A DNA stretch of 27,914 nucleotides from Scybalousia_A sp964626385 (GTDB lineage Bacteria > Bacteroidota > Bacteroidia > Bacteroidales > P3), in the NCBI GenBank assembly GCA_964626385.1, contig CAZVEO010000020.1, forward strand, positions 1-27,914, read 5' to 3'. The translations under genes were made by a program, and so were the position numbers. The notes beneath the pieces were generated by a model that saw only the letters and a program-made list of their open reading frames with translations, made no database searches and was not told the origin of the DNA. Positions 1 through 8,127 of this stretch are shown one piece after another; the first letter of the stretch is position 1; each line of letters starts with the position of its first letter.

Positions 1-53
1 AAACGCGTGCACACTTTTTATTTGTAACTTATTGATAATCAGTAAACGGATTT
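1..53 (+). repeat. Intergenic direct repeat, copy 1
   Basis: The first 53 bases recur at 17856-17908 with four mismatches; the first 29 bases are identical and include the GC-rich start AAACGCGTGCACAC. Both copies contain an ATTGATnnTCAG core and run into a T-rich stretch. The window edge may cut the left end. No ORF fits it, so this is a dispersed non-coding repeat of unknown function. Confidence 0.85.
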
Positions 54-118
54 CTCTATTTTTTTTTGTAAGTTTTGTTAGGTTTGAATAGGTTCTAATG
101 AGTTATTTTAGGTTAGCA

Positions 119-290
119 CAGGCACAGCCTGTTTTATAGGGCATAGCCGTTACTTTTTTTATAGGTTAGTATGGGTTGTTATAAGTTAGAATAACGCAAA
201 GCCTTAGCCATTGGCTTTTTTTATAAGGGCAAAGCCTTTATAAAGCACCCTGCAAGTAATGGCTCTGCCCTATAAAACAGGCTGTGCCTG
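119..290. repeat. Nested inverted-repeat element (MITE/REP-like) downstream of mnmG
   Basis: A perfect 25-bp inverted repeat has arms at 119-143 and 266-290, and similarity extends inward to about 150 and 259. Inside are a second hairpin (221-230 with 234-243, one G-T pair, AAA loop) and a smaller AAAGCC/GGCTTT hairpin (198-203 with 213-218) followed by a T run. No coding potential is seen. It could act as a terminator for the leftward mnmG transcript, but its size and the degenerate copy near 17390-17490 suggest a dispersed element. Confidence 0.8.
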
Positions 291-312
291 TAAGATACTC
301 TATAGGTGTTTG

Positions 313-2190
313 TTATTTTGAGATATAAAGAACTAATACTGCTATATCGGCAGGGGAAACACCACTGATACGAGAGGCTTGAGCGATAGTTTTAGGTCTT
401 ATTTTGGACAATTTCTCTCTTGCTTCAAAGGACAAAGATTGCAATCGTTGATAATCAAAATCTTCTCTTATATGCAAATTTTCATATTTATTTATTCTAT
501 CCACAACCTCTTGCTCCTTTATTATATAAGATTCATATTTTATTTTTATTTCAACAAGTGTCTTGATTTCGTTCTGTAAATAGTGTGGTAGTTTGTTTAT
601 TTTTTTGCTAAGTTGTGGCAATACTGTTATCAAATTTTCCAAACGTACTTGAGGTCGCAACAATAATTTTGCAATTTTTTCCGAATGAGGTATTTCTGGT
701 GTAGAAAGTTCTTGCAAAACGTGGTTTATTTCTTCTGGATGTATGTTTGTGCTTTTCATATAGTCCATTATGGAGTTTGTTGCCAATTGTTTTTTTGCCA
801 AAAGTTGCATTCTTTCCTTCTCAGCCAAACCTATATTAAAGGATTTCTCCGTAAGCCTTTCGTCAGCATTGTCTTGTCGCAAAAGTATGCGATACTCTGC
901 CCTTGAAGTAAACATTCTATAAGGTTCGTCCACGCCTTTGGTAACCAAATCATCTATAAGCACACCAATATAAGCCTCACTTCTTTTAAGAATTAAAGGC
1001 TCTTTTTCTTTTATTTTCAACACCGCATTTATGGAAGCCATCATTCCTTGACAAGCAGCCTCCTCATAACCCGTTGTACCATTGATTTGCCCTGCAAAAT
1101 ATAGATTTTCTATTTGTTTGGTTTCCAAAGTTGGTTTGAGTTGCGTAGGTGGAAAATAATCGTACTCTATAGCATAACCGGGACGCACTATTTTTGCATT
1201 TTCAAAACCTTCTATTTTTCTAAGAGCCTCATATTGAATATTCAAAGGTAAAGATGAAGAAAAACCATTGATATAATAAAGGTCCGTATAAAGAGATTCA
1301 GGCTCTATAAAAAGTTGATGTCGCTCTTTATCTGAAAATCTTTCAATTTTATCCTCTATAGAAGGACAGTATCTTGGACCTTTGCCCTGTATTCTTCCTT
1401 GAAACATGGGGGAGTCTTTAAATCCTTTTCTCAAAATATCGTGTACCTGCAAAGAGGTATAAGCAAGAAAGCAAGAGTGTTGTTTAAGTGTTTTTTTTCT
1501 TCTTAAAAGATAAGAGAACTGTCCCGGACACTCATCTCCTTTTTGTTCTGTAAGCAAAGAAAAATTTATACTCTTTCCCTCTACTCGCATAGGTGTTCCC
1601 GTTTTAAGTTTTTGAGTAATAAAACCAAACTCTCTGAGACTTTTAGACAAACTATTAGAAGCCTCTTCCCCCAAACGTCCTCCCTCATAATTAACCTCCC
1701 CAACATGTATTCTTCCACAAAGAAAAGTACCATTGGTAAGAATAACAGATTTTGATTTAAAAGAAATTCCAAGCTTTGTTTTTACTCCCGTTACCTTATT
1801 ATTTTTTATAACTAAGTCTGTTACCTCATCTTGCCACATAGAAACATTTTCCATTTCTTCCAACCTCTTTCGCCACATAAGAGGAAAGGCAACATTGTCT
1901 ACTTGAGCTCTTGGCGACCACATAGCCGCTCCTTTGGAAGCATTGAGCATACGAAATTGTATGGTATTATTATCTGTGTTTATTCCACTATATCCCCCCA
2001 TTGCATCTATTTCTCTAACTATCTGCCCTTTTGCTACTCCTCCCATTGCAGGATTGCAAGAAAGAGCTGCTATGGTAGATAAGTTTTGAGTAATTAAAAG
2101 GACATTTACTCCCATTTTAGCAGCAACATAACTAGCCTCACAACCAGCATGACCTCCTCCGACAACAATAATATCAAATTCCTTATTCAT
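313..2190 (-). CDS. mnmG: tRNA uridine-5-carboxymethylaminomethyl modification enzyme MnmG (GidA)
   Basis: The product is a 625-residue FAD protein that, with MnmE, installs the (carboxymethyl)aminomethyl group on the wobble uridine of certain tRNAs. The N-terminus carries the Rossmann FAD motif GGGHAGCEA (residues 11-19). The GTPMRVEG and GPRYCPSIEDKI blocks and the FAD-contacting GQINGTTGYEEAACQG segment follow. The C-terminus (RISGVSPADIAVLVLYISK) matches the MnmE/tRNA-binding tail of the family, and the length is standard. The start is the ATG at 2190, directly before the FAD motif. A DUF6427-like gene lies 51 bp upstream on the same strand and may be cotranscribed. Identification is secure. 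Confidence 0.97.
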   Translation of the reverse strand: MNKEFDIIVVGGGHAGCEASYVAAKMGVNVLLITQNLSTIAALSCNPAMGGVAKGQIVREIDAMGGYSGINTDNNTIQFRMLNASKGAAMWSPRAQVDNVAFPLMWRKRLEEMENVSMWQDEVTDLVIKNNKVTGVKTKLGISFKSKSVILTNGTFLCGRIHVGEVNYEGGRLGEEASNSLSKSLREFGFITQKLKTGTPMRVEGKSINFSLLTEQKGDECPGQFSYLLRRKKTLKQHSCFLAYTSLQVHDILRKGFKDSPMFQGRIQGKGPRYCPSIEDKIERFSDKERHQLFIEPESLYTDLYYINGFSSSLPLNIQYEALRKIEGFENAKIVRPGYAIEYDYFPPTQLKPTLETKQIENLYFAGQINGTTGYEEAACQGMMASINAVLKIKEKEPLILKRSEAYIGVLIDDLVTKGVDEPYRMFTSRAEYRILLRQDNADERLTEKSFNIGLAEKERMQLLAKKQLATNSIMDYMKSTNIHPEEINHVLQELSTPEIPHSEKIAKLLLRPQVRLENLITVLPQLSKKINKLPHYLQNEIKTLVEIKIKYESYIIKEQEVVDRINKYENLHIREDFDYQRLQSLSFEAREKLSKIRPKTIAQASRISGVSPADIAVLVLYISK

Positions 2191-2241
2191 ACAATAATTA
2201 CAATTTCTCTATTCTCAACAAAGTACTAATCTCGCCCCCTA

Positions 2242-3225
2242 TTATACGTTTATCAATATTTTTACAATGGTCAAAATAAGTAAGACAGCTATATATAAAT
2301 CTGAATAAATATTTCTTTTGATATTGAAAAAGAAAATTGTCAACATATAGGTAGCAGAAGGAACAAATATAAGCGACATTGTAGGAGAACTTACATCATA
2401 AACAAAAGGTAGAAAGGAAAAAACAAATAGTAATAGAATAGTTGATATTCTTTTTCTTACAGAAAGTTTTTGGTCATTTTTGGTCGACAAGGTAATAAAA
2501 AAAGCCGGCACCAAAAGTACGAACAAATAAACTATATAAACCATTTGTATTGGTTGGGTAAGAAAATTCCACTTAGGCAAGAGAGCAAAATGTTGCGAAA
2601 CAAAAGAGGTTATAACCTCGTTATTACCCGTTAGATAATAGTATACAAATAAGACTAAAAAAGGAGTTAAGAAACCAAAAATACTAACAAAAAAAGAACG
2701 CAATTTATATATCTTAAAATTAAATAACCCAACCCACAACCAAAAAACTAACAAAACTACAGGACTATAAAATAAGGTACCAACAGCAAGTAAAACAGAA
2801 GAAAGATAAATTTCATCCAAACCTTCATTCTTATTATAACATTTCAAAAAAGCAAATAAAGTTAAAATTATAAACATATTTGCAAATGTTATACTATTCA
2901 AAGTCATAAATCTATAATCACTACTCATCAAAATAATGTAGATAAAAGCAGGAAAAAAAGATGTCTTTTGAGAGAGTTGGTAAAATGTAAAAATATAATT
3001 AACAAGTAACCCCTGTAAAAACACTAACAAAAAACAAATAGAAGTATTAACTATATTTTGTTTTGGGAAAAAAGCTACAATTGCATCAAAAAAAGGCATA
3101 TCAAAACTTCCCTTGTGCATAATAGGTACAGGTGTAATAAAAGCAGGTAACCACAACAAAAGTGCCACTATAATCAAAAGTACAAATTGTAAAAAATAGT
3201 TTCTTTTAAATACTGATACTATCAT
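2242..3225 (-). CDS. Polytopic membrane protein, DUF6427-like
   Basis: This 327-residue protein is almost entirely hydrophobic, with roughly eight to ten predicted membrane helices. Short basic loops such as FFNIKRNIYSDLY separate them. The opening MIVSVFKRNYFLQFVLLIIV, followed by a W-L-P-A-F segment, resembles the Bacteroidota family DUF6427, for which I know no established function. It lies upstream of mnmG on the same strand and diverges from ubiE. No catalytic motif is visible. A distant relation to polytopic envelope-biogenesis proteins is possible but not shown. Family assignment is from memory of sequence style and is moderate. Confidence 0.75.
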   Translation of the reverse strand: MIVSVFKRNYFLQFVLLIIVALLLWLPAFITPVPIMHKGSFDMPFFDAIVAFFPKQNIVNTSICFLLVFLQGLLVNYIFTFYQLSQKTSFFPAFIYIILMSSDYRFMTLNSITFANMFIILTLFAFLKCYNKNEGLDEIYLSSVLLAVGTLFYSPVVLLVFWLWVGLFNFKIYKLRSFFVSIFGFLTPFLVLFVYYYLTGNNEVITSFVSQHFALLPKWNFLTQPIQMVYIVYLFVLLVPAFFITLSTKNDQKLSVRKRISTILLLFVFSFLPFVYDVSSPTMSLIFVPSATYMLTIFFFNIKRNIYSDLYIAVLLILTIVKILINV

Positions 3226-3302
3226 GGTATTTTTTCATTTTTAACAGTTGCGTATTGTTACGTTAAATTTATATAAAAAGTTACATATTTGTACAAAAAT
3301 AC

Positions 3303-3310
3303 TATCTTTG
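3303..3310 (+). promoter_or_regulatory. TAnnTTTG -7 element before ubiE
   Basis: TATCTTTG matches the Bacteroidota -7 consensus and lies 12 bases before the proposed ubiE ATG at 3323, so the leader would be very short. No clear -33 TTG occurs at the usual distance. It supports the downstream ATG over the longer TTG reading that begins at 3248. Confidence 0.55.
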
Positions 3311-3322
3311 CAAAACAAACTT

Positions 3323-4018
3323 ATGGTACAAGAGGAGAAAAAAAATATAGGTTCGTTGTTTGATGGAATTGCAAAAAGTTATGACTTTTTGAATCATTTT
3401 CTTTCTTTAAACATAGATAAGAAATGGAGAAAAAAAGCCATTGTTATGCTTAAACCTTGCAACAACCTTTTAGACGTAGCCACAGGTACATGTGATTTTG
3501 CAATAGAAATACTTAAACAAAATAAAACCAAGCAAATATATGGTATAGATGTTAGCAAAGAAATGATTGCTATAGGTAGAAAAAAAATAGACAATCTAAA
3601 AACCTCTGCTAACATTCAATTGGGACAAGAAAATGTTTGCTCTTTAAGTTTTAAGGATAATAGTTTTGAGGCTGTAACCTGTGCTTTTGGAGTTAGAAAT
3701 TTCTCTGATTTGGACAGGGGGCTGAAAGAAATGTTTAGAGTTTTAAAAGAAAATGGACAAATAATTATATTAGAATTTTCTTATCCTCAAAATCCTGTTA
3801 TAAAATTCTTTTATAATCTTTATTTTACTATTGTTTTGCCTTTGATTGGCAAATTAGTCAGCAAAGACAAGCAAGCGTATAGTTATCTTCCCAAAAGTGT
3901 TAAAACGTTTTATCAAGGAGAAATATTCTTACAACATTTGCAACAAGCAGGTTTCAAAAATACAACATACAGAAGCCTAACCTTTGGTATATGCACCATT
4001 TACATAGGAGAAAAATAA
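3323..4018 (+). CDS. ubiE: Demethylmenaquinone methyltransferase UbiE/MenG
   Basis: The product is a class I SAM-dependent methyltransferase that converts demethylmenaquinone to menaquinone, the respiratory quinone expected in Bacteroidota. Motif I is LLDVATGTCDFAIEI, followed by the family block AVTCAFGVRNFSDLDRGLKEM and the ILEFSYP segment. The reading frame opens at a TTG at 3248. However, the family N-terminus (IGSLFDGIAKSYDFLNHFLS) begins just after the ATG at 3323, and a promoter element sits between the two, so I choose 3323 (231 residues). The gene is divergent from the DUF6427-like gene and converges on the T9SS protein across a strong terminator. In organisms making both quinones UbiE also serves ubiquinone synthesis; that is unlikely here. 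Confidence 0.93.
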   Translation: MVQEEKKNIGSLFDGIAKSYDFLNHFLSLNIDKKWRKKAIVMLKPCNNLLDVATGTCDFAIEILKQNKTKQIYGIDVSKEMIAIGRKKIDNLKTSANIQLGQENVCSLSFKDNSFEAVTCAFGVRNFSDLDRGLKEMFRVLKENGQIIILEFSYPQNPVIKFFYNLYFTIVLPLIGKLVSKDKQAYSYLPKSVKTFYQGEIFLQHLQQAGFKNTTYRSLTFGICTIYIGEK

Positions 4019-4062
4019 TCAAATAGTATTCTCTTTTTTTTACCCTTTTGATAACAAAAAAA

Positions 4063-4093
4063 GAGGGTGTATCTTTTTTTTTGATACACCCTC
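4063..4093 (-). terminator. Intrinsic terminator of the 4135-7533 gene
   Basis: A perfect 11-bp stem (GAGGGTGTATC at 4063-4073, GATACACCCTC at 4083-4093) has a 9-base loop. Read on the minus strand the stem is followed directly by seven T, the classic rho-independent form. It lies between convergent ubiE and the T9SS protein gene. Confidence 0.9.
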
Positions 4094-4134
4094 ACCATTT
4101 AAAATATAATTATGAAAACAAAACAAATTAAAAA

Positions 4135-7100
4135 CTATTCTACTATAAGTTTTGCTACTCGTGTAGCATCGCCTACTATCATTTGTATAACATAAACGCC
4201 CTTTGTCATATTGCTAACATCCAACAATTGAGTATGAGTACCTTTGGCTTGTCTACCATTATCCAATGTAGAAATAAGTCTTCCATTCATATCATACATT
4301 CTAAACAAAACAGAAGAAGTTTCATTTAGACTATAGGATATAGTTGCCTGAGTTGAAACAGGATTTGGATAAACATTAAGAGTAGAAACAAAAGCAGGGT
4401 TATTTATTTTTGAAAGTCCAACATATGATATAGGGTTAGGATTTTCTTGTTGATGTCTTGCATTCATCAAAACACCTCTACCATAAGTAGCAGCATACAT
4501 AATACCTGCATTCTCTGTTGCCGAATAGGTTATATCTTCTGTTACACCCGCGGATGTTTCTGTAAAACTAAATTGAGGAAGATTTTGTGTTTGTTGCCAA
4601 ATATGGTACACTGGAACATTTATATTTCCATCTTTCTCCCATTGTTGTCCTCCTGTTGTAAAATTAGACATCTTGTATATACCCTCTTCTGTACCTACAT
4701 AAAGGTCATTACCACCAAACTTTTCTATCAAAGCGGTATAAATCGGCGCTCTATCAGAATTAGATTGTGGCGGATTGGCAATAGATGTGAATGTAGGTGT
4801 TTCTTCCATTGCGTTGGTAGAATAAATCAAATTATCACCATTTTTGTAGCCTTCAAAAGCAACTACTATTCTATTTACATTATTAGGGTCAGTTGCTATA
4901 GTAGAAATCTTTCTGTCGAATGTACCTATAACAGTAGATTTAAAACGTGAAGTATCTCTAACGGAACCAGCGTATCTATCCCTAACATAGTAAAGAGAAG
5001 TATTATTTATACCATCAACCCTTACTAACTGAGTTTCTAAATAATTCTCGTATGATATACTATCTGCTGTACCTGTACCAGCGTTATAAATATCTACAGC
5101 AAGAAATACACTACCACCATCTGCTGACATAGACACTGTTCTTACAGATTCATTAAAAAGTTTTACAGGAAAATTACTACCACCCGATACATCACCTCTT
5201 GTGTATATTCTTTTCCACAAAAGGAATTTGGTTGTATCCAATATATCATTATAGTTTATATAATCATATCTACGAGTAAAATCCATAGGTTGCGCTGTTA
5301 AGAATACTCCTTGTGGAGTAGATAACACAAATCTTGTCTGTACTTTAGGAGAAACCTTTAATTTGTGAACATTTGTAGGAGCAACAGCAGTGTCATAGTA
5401 GAACAAAACATTAGGGTCATCGTCAACAAAATCTTCCAATCTATAAGTTTCATCAAATTTTAGAACAAAAGGATAACCCAAAAAGTTATTATCAGAAATT
5501 ATCAACTCATCCCCATTTTTAACTTCTGTACCTCTTACCAAATTAATTCTTTCATTTCCACGTATCAGTTGCATTTCTTCTCTCAAAGTAATATCTATAC
5601 TGTCCACCAAATTGGTAGCACCATTGAAAGTTTCCCAATAAGTCATAGGTGTAACAAATCTTGCATAAACATGACCAGCATAAACATTTTGAGACATAAA
5701 TAAACCTGTTTGGTCGGCAGTAGTTGCACCTCCAAAATTCCAAACTGTCTCAGTCTCTACCTCATCATAAACACCCTTATTTCCGTAAGTTCTTGCTACA
5801 TTAATAAAAGGTCTTGCTACTATATAAGGCTTTCTTGCAAGACTAGAAGGTAAAGTCTTATTTATAGCTGAAGAAACTACATTTGTTCCACTTGTAGAAA
5901 TAGAGGTCATAGTTGCACTTGAGTAGTAACTATTAGAATTTTCCTCAAAGAAAGAAGTAGATGGATAATTTGTACTATTTACCGCCCAAACATATTGACC
6001 TGTTTTTTGAGTAGAAAGAGAAGGAGTTGGTATATATACCATAGCATTACTTTGCGCTGCAGTCATAATTGCACCATCAGCTGCTGCAGTAACCTTATAG
6101 GTTTGCAAATTATTCATACCTTTGCCAGGAGTGTAAATATAATTTTTCAATATACTATCATATTGATATGTATAAACACCTGCATCCGTAGTATATAGTT
6201 GGAAAACTGAATCTGCTGCACTTTGAGGATTTGCCATAAATAATATGCTGTGAATATTAGCAGGAACATATCCCATACCAAAGGCAGTTGAAGTTTCCAA
6301 ATCTGTCATATCCATAGTTGGGTCTGTCATGGTTGAAAAAGAGAAAATTCCATTTCCATTAACATCTTGTCCTGCAAGAATTCTGTTTGCACCAGCATAA
6401 ACAATCTCTCTATCATTAGCATCATTTATAGCCAAAGACATAGCGTAATTGTGTTGTTGTCCATTGCTAAAAGATGAAGGAGTAATACACTGCCATGCTA
6501 TATTACCCTCATCTGTATTAGTGGTTCTCCATATTCCCAGAGCAAATCCAGATAGTGCAGATGTAGTCGCCGCAGAAGGTACTTCATAAGAATTATGATG
6601 TACATAACGTCCTCCGAAAGAATAACCTTTTGAAGCAACATAAGCATACAAATAATCTGCATTATTGTTACCAAAAGCAAGTTTAACTCTACCCATAATA
6701 TTGGTTTCTAATGTATCTTGAGTTAAGACTACTCTTGAAGTATAGTTGTTGTTATCATCTTTAGAAATCATTGCTATCTCTGCAGCATTGACATCATCAA
6801 AATAAACTGTGGCAACTTTTCCATTAGGGCTTGCAACAACATCATATACATTGGAAAAACCTAAGGCAACATCTGTAATTTCGTTATTTGTAGTATTTAT
6901 AGCAAAAAGACCTGCATTTTTTGTTGCTACATAAACAGTATTGTTGGCATAAGCCATTGCGTTTATGTATGCCCAAGGTTGATATTCATCATATTTATTT
7001 TCAACTTCGGTTCCCTCTATTACAGAAAAAGTAAGTGCATTGCAGATAAAATCGTACTTTGCCTCAGCACCTTGCAAAGACTCTGCCCAATTAGTTGCAA

Positions 7101-7533
7101 TTGTGTTACTCTTGTATACACCGCTACCTATTCTGCCAGTAGGCTCATCGCTATATCCTAAGTGATTCTCATTATGAAGTCCTACATTGTAGTATCCCTC
7201 ACCGGTACCTGCATACAAAACTCCATTCTCATCTTGCACCAAAGAAGTTATATTCTCATGTCCAGAACCCAAAGATATTTCTCGCCAACTATTTCCGTTA
7301 TCAACGCTGACATACAAACCAGCTACCGTACCGGCATAAACAACACCGTAATTGTATCTATCAAAAATAGCTGCCCTTACTCTACCAGAAATATTATTAG
7401 GACCAACCATAGTCCATTCAGATGAGTTAGAAGGTTCATCCTCCGAAAATGTTTTGGCCGATAAAGTACTTGCCGATAATATACCTAAGAAAGCAAGTAA
7501 AAATAGACCTAAAATGAATTTTCTGTTTTCCAT
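4135..7533 (-). CDS. Secreted beta-propeller (BNR/sortilin-like) protein with T9SS type A sorting domain
   Basis: This 1132-residue exported protein begins with a signal peptide (basic MENRK, hydrophobic core to about residue 23, likely cleavage near residues 25-26). Residues 35-110 (VGPNNISGRVRAAIFD, VYAGTVAGLYVSVDNGNSW, LYAGTGEG) are typical of WD40/BNR/sortilin-like propeller blades. Blade-like segments recur to about residue 1030 (LYVGTEEGIYKMSNF, IMYAATYGRGVL). The last 80 residues, from LNVYPNPVSTQATISYSL to VAKLIVE, form a type A T9SS sorting domain. Export through the Sec system and then T9SS to the cell surface or outside is therefore expected. The ligand or substrate is unknown, and no protease or glycosidase catalytic motif was recognised. 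It is monocistronic, with its own promoter and terminator. Confidence 0.88.
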   Translation of the reverse strand: MENRKFILGLFLLAFLGILSASTLSAKTFSEDEPSNSSEWTMVGPNNISGRVRAAIFDRYNYGVVYAGTVAGLYVSVDNGNSWREISLGSGHENITSLVQDENGVLYAGTGEGYYNVGLHNENHLGYSDEPTGRIGSGVYKSNTIATNWAESLQGAEAKYDFICNALTFSVIEGTEVENKYDEYQPWAYINAMAYANNTVYVATKNAGLFAINTTNNEITDVALGFSNVYDVVASPNGKVATVYFDDVNAAEIAMISKDDNNNYTSRVVLTQDTLETNIMGRVKLAFGNNNADYLYAYVASKGYSFGGRYVHHNSYEVPSAATTSALSGFALGIWRTTNTDEGNIAWQCITPSSFSNGQQHNYAMSLAINDANDREIVYAGANRILAGQDVNGNGIFSFSTMTDPTMDMTDLETSTAFGMGYVPANIHSILFMANPQSAADSVFQLYTTDAGVYTYQYDSILKNYIYTPGKGMNNLQTYKVTAAADGAIMTAAQSNAMVYIPTPSLSTQKTGQYVWAVNSTNYPSTSFFEENSNSYYSSATMTSISTSGTNVVSSAINKTLPSSLARKPYIVARPFINVARTYGNKGVYDEVETETVWNFGGATTADQTGLFMSQNVYAGHVYARFVTPMTYWETFNGATNLVDSIDITLREEMQLIRGNERINLVRGTEVKNGDELIISDNNFLGYPFVLKFDETYRLEDFVDDDPNVLFYYDTAVAPTNVHKLKVSPKVQTRFVLSTPQGVFLTAQPMDFTRRYDYINYNDILDTTKFLLWKRIYTRGDVSGGSNFPVKLFNESVRTVSMSADGGSVFLAVDIYNAGTGTADSISYENYLETQLVRVDGINNTSLYYVRDRYAGSVRDTSRFKSTVIGTFDRKISTIATDPNNVNRIVVAFEGYKNGDNLIYSTNAMEETPTFTSIANPPQSNSDRAPIYTALIEKFGGNDLYVGTEEGIYKMSNFTTGGQQWEKDGNINVPVYHIWQQTQNLPQFSFTETSAGVTEDITYSATENAGIMYAATYGRGVLMNARHQQENPNPISYVGLSKINNPAFVSTLNVYPNPVSTQATISYSLNETSSVLFRMYDMNGRLISTLDNGRQAKGTHTQLLDVSNMTKGVYVIQMIVGDATRVAKLIVE

Positions 7534-7594
7534 AATTTATTTATACTTATATATTAATATTCATTTATGTTTATTTACTCTACATATCAAGTGG

Positions 7595-7624
7595 CAAAAG
7601 TACACAAAAAAAATCACATACCAA
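7595..7624 (-). promoter_or_regulatory. Promoter of the 1132-residue T9SS protein
   Basis: On the minus strand TTG (7624-7622) is followed after 19 bases by TACTTTTG (7602-7595), a good match to the Bacteroidota -33/-7 pair. The predicted transcript would start near 7588, giving a leader of about 55 bases before the ATG at 7533. Confidence 0.7.
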
Positions 7625-7685
7625 TTATTTTATATATTTTTTTGCTGCTAAACAATATTATTTGCCACAATACAAAGATTATATT

Positions 7686-8123
7686 TTATCGTATTTTGGT
7701 AATAAATAAGGAAAAATTAAAATATTTCTTATGTCTACAAAGGTACAGCAAAAGGTAATAAATAGAAACACTAACAATACAGGCAAGTACAATAAAGGTC
7801 TCCTTAGTTACAAATAGATAATAGGAAAACAAACATATTAAAGCCATTATAAGCAACGGGTAACCGAAAGCTAAAAGCAACGCCTTATATATTTTACTTT
7901 GCGGAACATTTAACAAAACCTTTTCTCCTACAACAAAATCTTTAGCATTGTTTTGTATTACCTCTAAATTCTTACCTGATTTTGATGTTTTTTCACACAA
8001 TGAGGCCACCGCACAAGAAGCACAACTTTCTTTTTGTTCTACAATAAGAGAAATCTTATTGTCTTCTATGGCAAAAATTCTTGCCTCTGAAGTATTGCAA
8101 TCTTCTTTTTTTTCTCTTTTCAT
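7686..8123 (-). CDS. RseC/MucC-like (SoxR-reducing system) membrane protein
   Basis: The protein has 145 residues. Its N-terminal cysteine cluster C34-x2-C37-x5-C43 (CASCAVASLC) follows a short beta region, and two membrane helices span about residues 80-100 and 107-128. This is the architecture of the RseC/MucC family. Members act near the Rnf electron-transport complex and in E. coli help reduce SoxR; the role in Bacteroidota is inferred only. In many Bacteroidota I would expect it next to rnfB. Here it follows the BatD-BatE gene by four bases, so it is probably the last gene of that operon. Confidence 0.8.
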   Translation of the reverse strand: MKREKKEDCNTSEARIFAIEDNKISLIVEQKESCASCAVASLCEKTSKSGKNLEVIQNNAKDFVVGEKVLLNVPQSKIYKALLLAFGYPLLIMALICLFSYYLFVTKETFIVLACIVSVSIYYLLLYLCRHKKYFNFSLFITKIR

Positions 8124-8127
8124 ATAT

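Noticed and set aside
3248..3322. N-terminal extension of ubiE from TTG 3248
   Set aside because: The family N-terminus starts after ATG 3323, and a -7 promoter element lies inside the extension.
4447..4950. 167-residue plus-strand ORF opposite the T9SS protein gene
   Set aside because: It is antisense to a well-supported coding region, is rich in C, I and Y as expected of a shadow frame, and has no recognisable domain.
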